A stretch of DNA of 64,000 nucleotides from Thalassospiraceae bacterium LMO-SO8. Its GTDB lineage: Bacteria; Pseudomonadota; Alphaproteobacteria; Rhodospirillales; Casp-alpha2. Shown one piece after another: positions 17,895-27,018 of this stretch (positions within the stretch are counted from its first letter, which is position 1; each line of letters begins with the position of its first letter). The position numbers and the translations under genes are program-made. The stretch lies in assembly GCA_031655335.1 (NCBI GenBank), contig CP134226.1, forward strand, positions 3,406,001-3,470,000. Direction: 5' to 3'. The notes below the pieces were generated by a model. The model saw nothing but the letters and a program-made list of their open reading frames with translations, did no database searches and had not been told where the DNA came from.

Positions 17895-19451
17895 ATGCCG
17901 GCCACGCCCTACTACCTGACCACGCCCATCTATTACGTGAACGACGCCCCGCACATCGGCCATGCGTACACGACGCTGGCCTGCGACGTGCTGGCGCGCT
18001 TCAAGCGCCTGGACGGCTATGACGTGAAGTTCCTGACGGGCACGGACGAACACGGCCAGAAGGTGGAAAAATCGGCCCAGGCCAAGGGCATCGACCCGCA
18101 GACCTTCGCCGACCAGGTGTCGCAGAATTTCCGCACCCTGGCCGATTTCATGAACTTCAGCCACGACGACTTCATCCGCACCACGGAACCCCGCCACATC
18201 AAGGCCTGTCAGGCGATCTGGCAGCGCATGATCGACGCCGGGGAAATCTATCTCGGCAGCTATTCCGGCTGGTACGCCGTGCGCGACGAGGCGTTCTACG
18301 GCGAGGGCGAGTTGACCAAGCGGCCCGACGGCACGCGCGTCGCCCCTTCCGGCGCCGAGGTCGAATGGGTGGAGGAGCCCAGCTATTTCTTCCGCCTGTC
18401 GGCCTGGGAAGACCGCCTGCTGGCGTTCTACGACGCCAATCCGGACTTCATCGCCCCGCCGAGCCGGCGCAACGAGGTCACCAGCTTCGTCAAGGGCGGG
18501 CTGCAGGACCTGTCCGTGTCGCGCACCACCTTCAATTGGGGCGTGCCGGTGCCCGGCGACGAGGCGCACATCTTCTATGTCTGGCTCGACGCCCTGACCA
18601 ACTACATCTCGGCCCTGGGCTATCCGGACGAGCAGGGAGAATTCGCGACCTATTGGCCCTGCGACCTGCACATGGTCGGCAAGGACATCCTGCGCTTTCA
18701 CGCGGTCTACTGGCCGGCCTTCCTGATGGCCGCCGGGCTGGAGCCGCCGAAACGCGTGTTCGCCCACGGCTGGTGGACCAACGAGGGCCAGAAGATTTCC
18801 AAGTCTGTCGGAAACGTCATCGACCCCATTGATCTGGTTGGAAAATACGGCCTCGACCAGGTGCGCTATTTCCTGCTGCGCGAAGTTCCGTTCGGCAACG
18901 ACGGCGATTTCTCCCATTCCGCCATGGTCAACCGCATGAACGGCGAGCTGGCCAACGACTACGGCAACCTGGCGCAGCGTGTGTTGTCCATGGTCGCCAA
19001 GAACTGCGGCGGCGCGGTACCGACGCCGGGCGCGTTCACGGCCGACGACGATGCGTTGCTCGGCCCGGCGGGCGCATTGGCCGACGTCGTGCGCGGGGCC
19101 CTGGACCGTCAGGCCTTCCACGAGGCGCTGGAAGCCATCTGGACCGTGATCCGGGCCGCCAACGCCTATGTCGATCATCAAGCACCCTGGAAGCTGCGCA
19201 AGGAAGACCCGGCGCGCATGGCGACGGTGCTCTACGTGCTGGCGGAAACCATCCGGCGGCTCGCCATCCTGACCCAGCCGTTCATGCCCGACACCTCGGC
19301 CAAGCTGCTGGACCAACTGTCCGTTCCGGCGGATGCCCGCGCGCTGGACCAGTTGGCGCCCGGCGTGGCGCTTGCCCCCGGCACGGTCCTGCCCAAGCCG
19401 GAAGGGGTGTTTCCCCGTTTTCAGGACGATGAGACCCAGGGGGCGGCCTGA
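17895..19451 (+). CDS. metG: Methionyl-tRNA synthetase
   Basis: Class I synthetase of 518 residues that charges tRNA-Met. HIGH-type motif HIGHAY at about residues 18-23, KFLTGTDEHGQK, and KMSKS-type motif KISKSVGN near 305. The zinc knuckle insert lacks the paired Cys residues (YGEGELTKRPDG instead), which is the known zinc-free form common in alphaproteobacteria. There is no C-terminal tRNA-binding extension. The frame is open 80 codons upstream over holB, but the ATG at 17895 starts at the normal MPATPYYLTTPIYYVN N-terminus. Confidence 0.95.
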   Translation: MPATPYYLTTPIYYVNDAPHIGHAYTTLACDVLARFKRLDGYDVKFLTGTDEHGQKVEKSAQAKGIDPQTFADQVSQNFRTLADFMNFSHDDFIRTTEPRHIKACQAIWQRMIDAGEIYLGSYSGWYAVRDEAFYGEGELTKRPDGTRVAPSGAEVEWVEEPSYFFRLSAWEDRLLAFYDANPDFIAPPSRRNEVTSFVKGGLQDLSVSRTTFNWGVPVPGDEAHIFYVWLDALTNYISALGYPDEQGEFATYWPCDLHMVGKDILRFHAVYWPAFLMAAGLEPPKRVFAHGWWTNEGQKISKSVGNVIDPIDLVGKYGLDQVRYFLLREVPFGNDGDFSHSAMVNRMNGELANDYGNLAQRVLSMVAKNCGGAVPTPGAFTADDDALLGPAGALADVVRGALDRQAFHEALEAIWTVIRAANAYVDHQAPWKLRKEDPARMATVLYVLAETIRRLAILTQPFMPDTSAKLLDQLSVPADARALDQLAPGVALAPGTVLPKPEGVFPRFQDDETQGAA

Positions 19452-19455
19452 GGCC

Positions 19456-20274
19456 ATGGACGGCGCCACACAACCCTATCTGGTGGACAGCCACTGCCAC
19501 CTGGATTTCCCGGATTTCGGGGACGAACTGGACGCCGTGGTGGCGCGGGCGGTGGCGGCCGGGGTCGCCTACATGGTGACGATCTCGACCCATTTGTCCA
19601 AGTTTGCCCAGGTCAAGGCCGTGGCCGAACGCTACGACAACATCTTCTGCACCGTCGGCATTCACCCGCACCAGGCGGCGACGGAAAAGGTGACCAGCGC
19701 CGAGGAACTGGCCGAGCTGGCCGGCCACCCGAAGGTCGTCGGCATCGGCGAGACGGGCCTGGATTTCTATTACGAGCACAGCCCCCGGGATATCCAGGAA
19801 ACACAGTTCCGCGCCCATATCCGGGCCGCGCGCGCAACCGGCCTGCCGCTCATCGTCCATACCCGCGACGCCGACGACGACACCCTTCGCGTGATGGATG
19901 AGGAATACCGCGACGGCGGGCCGTTTCCCGGGCTGATCCATTGCTTTTCGGCGGGGCCCGAGGTGGCGGAAAAGGCCGTGGACATGGGCCTCTATATCTC
20001 CGTTTCCGGCATCGTCACCTTCAAGACCGCCGATGATCTGCGGGCCACCGTGGCTGATGTGCCGCTCGACCGTCTGCTGGTCGAAACGGACTCGCCCTTC
20101 CTGGCCCCGGTGCCGAAGCGCGGCAAGCGCAATGAACCCGCATTCACGGCCCTGACCGCCGCCAAGGTGGCGGAGCTGAAGGGGCTTTCCACGGAAGATT
20201 TGGCGCGCCAGACCACGGACAACTTCTTCACCCTGTTCACCAAGGCCGCGGCCGCGGTGCGGGGCGAGGGGTAG
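19456..20274 (+). CDS. TatD family metal-dependent deoxyribonuclease
   Basis: TIM-barrel hydrolase of 272 residues, 4 nt after metG. Metal ligands are in VDSHCHLDFPDF, the GIHPHQAA loop, GETGLDFYY, VHTRDADDDT, HCFSAG and ETDSPFLAPVPKRGKRNEP. TatD proteins act as 3'-5' exonucleases or DNases in DNA repair; the exact substrate here is not fixed by sequence. Next to metG and followed by an MBL hydrolase, as in many proteobacteria. Confidence 0.94.
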   Translation: MDGATQPYLVDSHCHLDFPDFGDELDAVVARAVAAGVAYMVTISTHLSKFAQVKAVAERYDNIFCTVGIHPHQAATEKVTSAEELAELAGHPKVVGIGETGLDFYYEHSPRDIQETQFRAHIRAARATGLPLIVHTRDADDDTLRVMDEEYRDGGPFPGLIHCFSAGPEVAEKAVDMGLYISVSGIVTFKTADDLRATVADVPLDRLLVETDSPFLAPVPKRGKRNEPAFTALTAAKVAELKGLSTEDLARQTTDNFFTLFTKAAAAVRGEG

Positions 20275-20283
20275 GGGGCCGAC

Positions 20284-21066
20284 ATGAAGGTCACGATCCT
20301 GGGCTCGGGCGCCTCCAGCGGGGTGCCCTCGATCGAGGCCGGCTGGGGCGACTGCGACCCGAAAAACCCCAAGAACCGCCGCACGCGGCCGTCGATCCTG
20401 ATCGAGCAGGCCGGGAAGCGCCTGTTGATCGACACGGCGCCAGATTTCCGCGAACAGATGCTGCGCACGGGCGTGCGGCACCTGGACGGTCTGGTGCTGA
20501 CTCATGGCCATGCGGACCATCTGCACGGCATCGACGACATCCGCAGCATCAACCGCGCCATGGGCGCCGCCATTCCCATGTGGACGGACGCGGAGACCCT
20601 GGCGGCGGTCCGGGAACGCTTCTCCTACGTCCTGGCGCCGCTGCGCGAGGGTTCGGACGTTTATTACAAGCCGACGTTGACGACCAACGTCTACGCGGCC
20701 GGCACGCCGTTCACCGCCGCCGGCATCGACGGCTTGGCGTTCGAACAGGATCACGGGTTTTCGACCACCCATGGCCTGCGCTTCGGGCAACTGGCCTATA
20801 CGACGGACCTGGTGCGCATGACCGACGCGGGCGTGGCGGCGGTACAGGGGGTGCATACCTGGATCGTCGGCGTGTTCGCCTGGCATCCGCATCCCACACA
20901 TCTCCATGTCGACGCCGCGCTCGAACTGCGCGAGCGCATCCAGCCCCAGCGCATGGTCATCACCCACATGAGCCCCAAGATCGACTACGACAAACTCTCG
21001 GCCTATGTGCCGGACGGGGTAGAGGTGGCCTATGACGGCATGGAATTGGACGTGCCGGAGGCCTGA
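20284..21066 (+). CDS. MBL-fold metallohydrolase (PhnP-like)
   Basis: Metallo-beta-lactamase-fold phosphodiesterase-like enzyme of 260 residues. The N-terminus carries LGSGASSGVPSIEAGWGDC, and the metal site is THGHADHLHGIDDIR with further His in DHGFSTTHG and ITHM. The conserved CDPKNPKNRRTRPSILIE block is typical of the PhnP/YycJ-like group adjacent to tatD. Activity is probably cyclic phosphodiester hydrolysis; natural substrate unknown. Start 9 nt after tatD stop. Confidence 0.9.
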   Translation: MKVTILGSGASSGVPSIEAGWGDCDPKNPKNRRTRPSILIEQAGKRLLIDTAPDFREQMLRTGVRHLDGLVLTHGHADHLHGIDDIRSINRAMGAAIPMWTDAETLAAVRERFSYVLAPLREGSDVYYKPTLTTNVYAAGTPFTAAGIDGLAFEQDHGFSTTHGLRFGQLAYTTDLVRMTDAGVAAVQGVHTWIVGVFAWHPHPTHLHVDAALELRERIQPQRMVITHMSPKIDYDKLSAYVPDGVEVAYDGMELDVPEA

Positions 21067-21359
21067 TCGGCGGCGGTGCTCAGACTCAGAGATGGATTCA
21101 ATGGCGAATCTAACTGACTGAATAAAAATACATATCTAATATTTTCCATAATATACATTATGCGATAATAGATGCATGACGCAGCGTGTGAGCCCCGCAA
21201 AGCCCACCCCCGGTTTTTTCGTTATGCCGGGACATGGCGATCCGCGTTGATGGCGGCGCGATCGAAAGGCTTGATGAGAAATCGACACAGGTTGTTGCCG
21301 TTGAGTGGTAAAACGATTGATGCGCGCCGGCGTCGATAAGCCTCGATACATGGATGTAG
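21067..21359. other. 293-bp gap with an AT-rich segment and an inverted repeat
   Basis: No supportable gene. The segment 21118-21178 is strongly AT-rich and contains the inverted repeat CATAAT-ATAC-ATTATG at 21147-21162, a possible operator or promoter element for the EAL gene downstream. The rest is GC-rich and unstructured as far as can be seen by eye. Confidence 0.5.
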
Positions 21360-22130
21360 ATGACAAAAGAAACTGAACCCGAATTCAGGCAGCTGGGCTG
21401 CAAGCAGTGCCTGGAAAGCAACCCCCTCGATTTTGAAATCACGATGGCGTTCCAGCCGATCGTCGATTTGACCCTCGGCGTCCCTTTCGCCTATGAAGCG
21501 CTCGTCCGCGGGAAAGGCGGTGAAGGCGCCGGTCAGGTGCTTTCGAAGGTGACTGAAGCCAATCGTTACGCGTTTGACCAGACCTGCCGGGTAAAGGCGG
21601 TGCAATTGGCGTCGCAGTTGAATTTGGACTGCAAGCTGAGCATCAATTTCATGCCGAACGCGGTGTACCGCCCGGAAACATGCATCCGCGCCACGATGGA
21701 AGCCGCCGACGAATTCAATTTTCCCATCGACCAGATCATTTTCGAGGTCACGGAAGCGGAACCGATCAAGGACCCGGCGCACCTGCTCGGCATTTTCAAT
21801 GCCTATCAGGAGCGCGGCTTCATAACCGCCATCGACGATTTCGGGGCCGGATATGCGGGTTTGAACCTGTTGACGAAATTCAAACCGCAGGTGTTGAAGC
21901 TGGATATGGAGCTCTGCCAGGGAATCGCGGACGACGTGGTCAAGCGAACGATCACGGAAGGTGCGATCAGAACCGCCAAAGCCCTGGACATCCTGGTGAT
22001 CGCGGAGGGTGTGGAAACCACCGAGGATCTGCGTGTGCTGCGGGATCTTGGCGCGGATTACTTTCAGGGATACCTGTTGGCCAGGCCGCAAATCGAGGCC
22101 CTGCCCCTGCCCGACCTGTCAAAAATTTAA
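21360..22130 (+). CDS. Stand-alone EAL domain protein (c-di-GMP phosphodiesterase-like) with N-terminal CxxC
   Basis: Cytoplasmic protein of 256 residues consisting almost only of an EAL domain. Catalytic and metal residues look intact: EALVRG in place of EALLR, Asn in SINFMPN, Glu in IFEVTE, the IDDFGAGYAGL motif, Lys in KLDMELCQ, Glu in IAEGVE and Gln in FQGYLLARP. It should therefore hydrolyse c-di-GMP to pGpG, although binding-only function is possible. The N-terminus has a CxxC pair (Cys14, Cys17), unusual for a short EAL protein and suggestive of metal or redox sensing. No GGDEF or sensor domain is attached. Confidence 0.9.
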   Translation: MTKETEPEFRQLGCKQCLESNPLDFEITMAFQPIVDLTLGVPFAYEALVRGKGGEGAGQVLSKVTEANRYAFDQTCRVKAVQLASQLNLDCKLSINFMPNAVYRPETCIRATMEAADEFNFPIDQIIFEVTEAEPIKDPAHLLGIFNAYQERGFITAIDDFGAGYAGLNLLTKFKPQVLKLDMELCQGIADDVVKRTITEGAIRTAKALDILVIAEGVETTEDLRVLRDLGADYFQGYLLARPQIEALPLPDLSKI

Positions 22131-22147
22131 GGCCGCGCCGCCCCGTA

Positions 22148-23248
22148 TCAGGTCGGAGACAGGGAAAACGTCAGCTTCGTGCTTTCGGTGAAAATCCCTC
22201 CCCGGTCGCCCGGCGTCAGGGGGCCGTAGCGCGGCTCGAACACCGGCGGCAACGGCCGGCCGTTGTCGGGCGCCAGCCAAAGACGCAGGAGATGCCGCCG
22301 GTTTTCGATCTCCGGCCAATCCTCGTAGTCGGTCCGCGAATGCAGAATCTGGTGGTTGTGCAGCAGCTGGATGTCGCCCGGCAGGAATTCCATGGACAGA
22401 TAGAATTCCGGGTCGTTGCAGAGGGTATCCAGGTAATCCATGGCCTCGATTTCAAGGTCCGTCAGGCGGCGTGCTTCCGGGAACAGCTCCTGGGCCGAGC
22501 GGATGTACTGCCCCACGTACATCGTCGTCAGATAGCCGTCGTGCCAGTTGAACACGGGCACGTCGAACCAGGGCTTCATCCCCGGCGGGATTTCACCGCG
22601 GCGGTCGGTGGGAAAGGCATTGAACAATGCCTGCCACAGGTCGGGCCGCCGTTCGCGGATCACGTCGTGCAGGGTCACGGAGCTGACGATGCGGCTGGCG
22701 CCGCCGGATTTCGCCGTTTTCAGGCAGAGCAACCCGACGATATCGACGCTGTCCGTATGGAATTCGAGGCCGCGGTTGGTCTGATAGTACCGCGTGGTCG
22801 GGTCCTTGATGTTCAGGCCGATGTCGCGCACGTGGCCCAACAGATGCCCCTTGGCGTTGCTGGGCCGGAAACCGCCGACGTAGGACCCCAGCCCCAGATA
22901 ACCGACGGCCGATTCCGTGACGCTGTAACGATCAACCGGAAACCCGCGAAGCAACACGAAACCCCGCCCGTTGACGACCTCGTCGCGCAGCTTCTTCAGG
23001 CGCGGGCCCAGGGTCGGAAGCCGGAAGGTCTCGGGCCGGATATCCGCCATGCCGAGGTCGTTGGCCTGATGGGCGCGGATCGCCGCGTCGATTTCGGCGA
23101 TCTCGGCCGCGTTCAGATGTTCGATCCAGGCCCCGGATGCCGCCATGTCCGGGCCGCGCCAGGCGCCGGGGCCGCCGATCGGCCCGGGGGTCAATTCAGG
23201 CGCCGTATCGGCCGCATCGAATGCGTCTTTGAGGGCATGGTTTGGCAT
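22148..23248 (-). CDS. TauD/TfdA family Fe(II)/2-oxoglutarate-dependent dioxygenase
   Basis: Cytoplasmic non-haem iron oxygenase of 366 residues. The 2-His-1-Asp site is seen as HxD in LEFHTDSVDIVG and the distal His in LHNHQILHSRTDYED, with the 2-oxoglutarate-binding Arg in RHLLRLWLAP. The N-terminal 90 residues are an extension typical of the gamma-butyrobetaine-hydroxylase-like branch. The substrate is not known. It is divergent from a LysR regulator, the likely controller, and convergent with the EAL gene, only 17 nt apart. Confidence 0.9.
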   Translation of the reverse strand: MPNHALKDAFDAADTAPELTPGPIGGPGAWRGPDMAASGAWIEHLNAAEIAEIDAAIRAHQANDLGMADIRPETFRLPTLGPRLKKLRDEVVNGRGFVLLRGFPVDRYSVTESAVGYLGLGSYVGGFRPSNAKGHLLGHVRDIGLNIKDPTTRYYQTNRGLEFHTDSVDIVGLLCLKTAKSGGASRIVSSVTLHDVIRERRPDLWQALFNAFPTDRRGEIPPGMKPWFDVPVFNWHDGYLTTMYVGQYIRSAQELFPEARRLTDLEIEAMDYLDTLCNDPEFYLSMEFLPGDIQLLHNHQILHSRTDYEDWPEIENRRHLLRLWLAPDNGRPLPPVFEPRYGPLTPGDRGGIFTESTKLTFSLSPT

Positions 23249-23340
23249 GGTCGCTCCCGCAGGTTGTTGGCGAAAACACCATCAGGCCCGATCAGTTATT
23301 TGTCTATTTTGTTTTTTTAATTGATTGATATATTTAACAT

Positions 23341-24306
23341 ATGAATAGCAACATCACCCTCCGCCAACTGCGCGCCTTTCTCGCCGTCATGGAACAGGCC
23401 AGCTTCACCAAGGCGGCGGCCGTGCTCAACATGACGCAGTCGGCGCTGACGAATTCCGTCAAGAACCTGGAACTGGAACTGGGGATTCGGTTGTTCGACC
23501 GCACGACCCGGCATGTCGAGCCGACCGCCCACGGCAAGCAGTTCGCCACCGTCGCCCGCCGCTTCACCGAGGACCTGGAGCGCGGCATGGACGACCTGCG
23601 GGCCCATGTGGACCGCCAGCAGGGGTTGGTCGTCGTCGGTGCGACGGCGACCATGATCACTTCCGTGCTGATCCCGGCGCTCAAGGGCATGGCCGCCCGA
23701 TATCCAGGAATCCGCGTGCGGATCATCGAGGTTCTGACGGCGGAGGCTGTCGAGCGCGTCCGGGCCGGCGACATGGACATGGCGTTCACGACCATCGCCC
23801 TGCCCGATGCGGATTTCGACGCCACGCCGGTGATGCGCGACGCCTTCCATCTCGTCTGTCCGCCGTCGCATCCGCTGGCGCGGCACGAAGGCCCCCTCGC
23901 CTGGGATGTGTTCAATGACCATGCGGCCGTGGGCATGTCCGGCGAAAGCGGCATCCGGGGCATTCTCAAGGAGCACGCGGCGGGGCAACGCGCGGTCAGC
24001 GGGCTGTCCTACGAGGTGTCGTCGGTCTGGGGGCTGATCCGCATGGTGCGCGACGGGCTGGGGATCGCGGCGGTGCCGGGCCTGGTGGCCCAGGCCATGG
24101 CGTCGGAAGGCATCCCCGGTTTTCGTCTGATGCCGCCCATCCATCGCACGGTGTCCCTGATCACGCGCGCCGGACGCTCGCCGACGCCGGCCGCGGGCAC
24201 GCTGGTCTCGGCCGCGTTGGCGCAACTCAGAAACGTGGAAAGCGACGGAATCGAGATTCCGGTGACCGAGGAACAATTGGCCGAGCGGGGCTTCGCGGCC
24301 GGATAG
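23341..24306 (+). CDS. LysR-family transcriptional regulator
   Basis: DNA-binding regulator of 321 residues. The N-terminal winged helix is clear (TLRQLRAFLAVMEQASFTKAA, then MTQSALTNSVKNLE), followed by a periplasmic-binding-protein-like effector domain from about residue 90. No Shine-Dalgarno is present; the sequence upstream is TATATTTAACAT, and TATATT at 23329-23334 would place transcription start at or next to the ATG, so the message may be leaderless. Divergent from the dioxygenase across 92 AT-rich bp, the normal LysR arrangement. Confidence 0.92.
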   Translation: MNSNITLRQLRAFLAVMEQASFTKAAAVLNMTQSALTNSVKNLELELGIRLFDRTTRHVEPTAHGKQFATVARRFTEDLERGMDDLRAHVDRQQGLVVVGATATMITSVLIPALKGMAARYPGIRVRIIEVLTAEAVERVRAGDMDMAFTTIALPDADFDATPVMRDAFHLVCPPSHPLARHEGPLAWDVFNDHAAVGMSGESGIRGILKEHAAGQRAVSGLSYEVSSVWGLIRMVRDGLGIAAVPGLVAQAMASEGIPGFRLMPPIHRTVSLITRAGRSPTPAAGTLVSAALAQLRNVESDGIEIPVTEEQLAERGFAAG

Positions 24307-24311
24307 CCGCC

Positions 24312-24698
24312 TCACCCGGCCTCGGCCGGAAGAAACGTCGCCGCTTCGATCTTGTTGCCGTCGGGGTCGCGGATGAAGGCCGCGAAGTACGGCCCCATGG
24401 AGGCCTGCCGCATGCCGGGCGCGCCGTCGTCGGTGCCGCCGTGGGCCAGGGCCGCCGCGTGGAATGCGGTAACCGCGTCCTGGGTGCGCGCCCGCAGACA
24501 GACGTGCATGCCCGTGTCGGCGCCCGCCGCCGCCATGCCCGGCCGCGCGTTGAGCCAGAATTCCGGATAGCGTTTGCCGAAGCCGACCGTATGCGGCAGC
24601 TCGACCAGCCGCGTCAGGCCGAGCGGCGCCAGAACGGCTTCGTAGAACGCCGCGCCGGCGGCAAGATCGGAGACGGCGATGGAGATATGGTCGATCAT
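24312..24698 (-). CDS. VOC family protein (glyoxalase/bleomycin resistance fold)
   Basis: A 128-residue vicinal-oxygen-chelate protein. Beta-alpha-beta modules are visible: MIDHISIAVSDLAAGAAFYEAVLAPLG at the start and DPDGNKIEAATF at the end, with His4 and Glu near the C-terminus as metal-ligand candidates. AGAGG lies 5 nt before the ATG at 24698, better than an open 26-codon extension. It converges on the LysR gene with 5 nt between stops. Function beyond the fold cannot be assigned. Confidence 0.85.
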   Translation of the reverse strand: MIDHISIAVSDLAAGAAFYEAVLAPLGLTRLVELPHTVGFGKRYPEFWLNARPGMAAAGADTGMHVCLRARTQDAVTAFHAAALAHGGTDDGAPGMRQASMGPYFAAFIRDPDGNKIEAATFLPAEAG

Positions 24699-24827
24699 GG
24701 TGGCCTCTGCGTTTGCGGTGGCCAGTATACTGCGGCCGGATGGCCCTTGTGTGAAGCCGTCGGGGTTCCCTACCATTCATCGTCATTCCCATATTCCCCC
24801 TCCTCCAGAAAAACGAGACCGCCGACC

Positions 24828-26093
24828 ATGACCCAGCAAGACCTCGTAGAACGCGCCCGCGCCGTGCTTCCCGGCGCCGGTTTCGGTAATTTCGACGCCA
24901 ATTTCGTGATCCGTGAGGGCAAGGGAGCGCGTATCTGGGACGAGGACGGCAACGAATACATCGATTTCCTGATCGGCTCCGGCCCCATGATCCTGGGCCA
25001 TTGTCATCCCGAGGTCGTCGAGGCCGTGCAGGAACAGGTGGCCAAGGGGTCGACCTTTTTCGCCAGCAACGCCCACGGTATCGAACTGGCCGAGGAAATC
25101 TGCCGCGCCGTGGCCTGCGCCGAACAGGTCCGCTTCACCAGCACGGGCAGCGAGGCCGACATGTTCGCCATGCGTCTGGCCCGGGCGCATACCGGGCGGG
25201 ACAAGATTCTCAAGTTCGAGGGCGGCTATCACGGCATGTCGGCGGAAGGCCAGATGAGCCTAGCGCCCGACCGGATGATGAACTATCCCGTCGCCGTGCC
25301 GGACTCGGCGGGCATTCCCGACGCCGTGCGCGACGACATGCTGGTGGCGCCGTACAACGACATCGAATTCTTCCGCTCGCTGATCGCCGAGCGCGGCCAC
25401 GAGATCGCCGCCGTCATCGTCGAGCCGTTGCAGCGGATCATCCCGCCCCTGCCCGGTTTCCTTGAGATCCTGCGCGACGAATGCACCCGGAACGGCATGG
25501 TCCTGATCTTCGACGAGGTCGTGACCGGGTTCCGTCTGGCCTATGGCGGCGCGCAAGAGGTCTATGGTGTCACGCCCGACGTCTGCACCCTGGGCAAGAT
25601 CATCGGCGGCGGTTTCCCCCTGGCGGCGATCGCCGGCAAGGCCCACATCATGGCCCATTTCGACGCCGGCATGGTCGGCAAGGACAAGGCGTTGATGCAG
25701 ATCGGCACCCTCAGCGGCAACCCCGTCGCCGCCGTGGCGGGCCTGAAGACCTTGGAAATCCTGCGCCGTCCGGGCCAGTACGACCATTTGTACGCCGTCG
25801 GCGAAACCCTCATCAAGGCGATCAACGAACACCTGGAGGCCGCGGGCCAGACGCATCATGTCGCCGGCTGTCCGGTGCTGTTCGACATCGTCTTCGCCGG
25901 GGGCCCGATGCACAATTACCGCGACGTGATCCGCAACGACGCGGCAAAGGCGGCGCGGTTCAACGCGGTCCTGCGGGAACAGGGCATTTTCAAGGGGCCC
26001 AGCAAGTTCTACCCCTGCCTTGCGCTGACCGACGACGACGTGGCGCAGACGGTCGCGGCCATCGCCCAGGCCGCGGCATCGCTGACCGATTGA
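24828..26093 (+). CDS. Class III aminotransferase (glutamate-1-semialdehyde aminomutase-like)
   Basis: PLP enzyme of 421 residues. Recognisable blocks: DEDGNEYIDFLIGSGPMILGH near residue 40-60, TSTGSEADMFAMRLAR, GGYHGM, VIVEPLQ, IFDEVVTGFRLAYGG, the Schiff-base Lys in TLGKIIGGGFPLAAIAG, and GTLSGNPVA. These place it in the HemL-like branch of fold type I, but a true HemL is normally longer in context and conserved in different motifs, so a catabolic omega-aminotransferase is more likely. No GGAG; AACGAGACC precedes the ATG. Followed 19 nt later by mazG. Confidence 0.88.
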   Translation: MTQQDLVERARAVLPGAGFGNFDANFVIREGKGARIWDEDGNEYIDFLIGSGPMILGHCHPEVVEAVQEQVAKGSTFFASNAHGIELAEEICRAVACAEQVRFTSTGSEADMFAMRLARAHTGRDKILKFEGGYHGMSAEGQMSLAPDRMMNYPVAVPDSAGIPDAVRDDMLVAPYNDIEFFRSLIAERGHEIAAVIVEPLQRIIPPLPGFLEILRDECTRNGMVLIFDEVVTGFRLAYGGAQEVYGVTPDVCTLGKIIGGGFPLAAIAGKAHIMAHFDAGMVGKDKALMQIGTLSGNPVAAVAGLKTLEILRRPGQYDHLYAVGETLIKAINEHLEAAGQTHHVAGCPVLFDIVFAGGPMHNYRDVIRNDAAKAARFNAVLREQGIFKGPSKFYPCLALTDDDVAQTVAAIAQAAASLTD

Positions 26094-26112
26094 ACCGGGG
26101 AAAGCCATCGAC

Positions 26113-26940
26113 GTGTCCGACGACCTGAGCAATCCGAACCCGACCGACCGCCTGCGCGCCGTGATGGCCAAACTGCGCGATCCCGACGGCGGCTGCCCCT
26201 GGGACGTCGAGCAGACGTTTCAGACCATCGCGCCCTACACCATCGAAGAGGCCTACGAGGTCGCCGACGCCATCCAGCGCGGCGACATGGCGGGATTGCG
26301 GGACGAGTTGGGTGATCTGCTGCTGCAGGTTTTCTTCCACGCCCGCATGGCCGAGGAAGCGGGCCATTTCGATTACGACGACGTGGCCCGCGCCATCGCC
26401 GACAAGATGGTGCGCCGTCACCCGCACGTGTTCGGCAACGCCGACATCGCCACGGCCGAGGCCCAGACCGTCCATTGGGAGGACCTGAAGGCCCGGGAGC
26501 GGGCGGAAAAGGGCGAGACACCGGCGGAAGACGCCAGCGCGCTGGACGGCGTGGCGATCCCCCTTCCCGCCCTGACCCGCGCGGAAAAGCTTCAGAAACG
26601 CGCCGCCCGCATCGGTTTCGATTGGCCCGAGGCCGCCCCCGTGATCGCCAAGATCGAGGAGGAACTGGCGGAGCTTCGCGCCGAAATGGATGGCGGAACG
26701 TCTAGGGCGCGCCTGGAAGAGGAAATGGGCGACCTGCTGTTCGCCGTCACCAATCTGGCCCGGCATCTTAAGATCGATCCCGAAACGGCGCTGCGCCGGG
26801 GCAATCACAAGTTCGAGGACCGCTTCCGCCGCATGGAAAAACGCCTGCGCGGCCAGGGCCGGGACCCGGCGGACGCCAGCCTGGACGAGATGGAAGCCGC
26901 CTGGCAGGCCGAGAAGCGGCACGACAAGGCCGCCGAATAG
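26113..26940 (+). CDS. mazG: Nucleoside triphosphate pyrophosphohydrolase MazG
   Basis: All-alpha NTP-PPase of 275 residues that converts (d)NTPs to monophosphates. Two MazG repeats are seen: the first with CPWDVEQTFQTIAPYTIEEAYEV and DELGDLLLQVFFHARMAEE (EExxE...ExxD metal site), the second with IEEELAELRAEM and EEEMGDLLFAVTNLARHL. The start is GTG with GGGGAAAG about 11 nt ahead. In related genomes mazG sits beside hflX; here it is 3.3 kb away and on the opposite strand, with unrelated genes between. Confidence 0.93.
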   Translation: MSDDLSNPNPTDRLRAVMAKLRDPDGGCPWDVEQTFQTIAPYTIEEAYEVADAIQRGDMAGLRDELGDLLLQVFFHARMAEEAGHFDYDDVARAIADKMVRRHPHVFGNADIATAEAQTVHWEDLKARERAEKGETPAEDASALDGVAIPLPALTRAEKLQKRAARIGFDWPEAAPVIAKIEEELAELRAEMDGGTSRARLEEEMGDLLFAVTNLARHLKIDPETALRRGNHKFEDRFRRMEKRLRGQGRDPADASLDEMEAAWQAEKRHDKAAE

Positions 26941-27018
26941 TCGAAAACCGCTGACCCGCAGGCCCGAACAGGTTAGAAGGTTGAAGGACTTAAACCGATT
27001 GAGAGCCCGAATTTCCGC

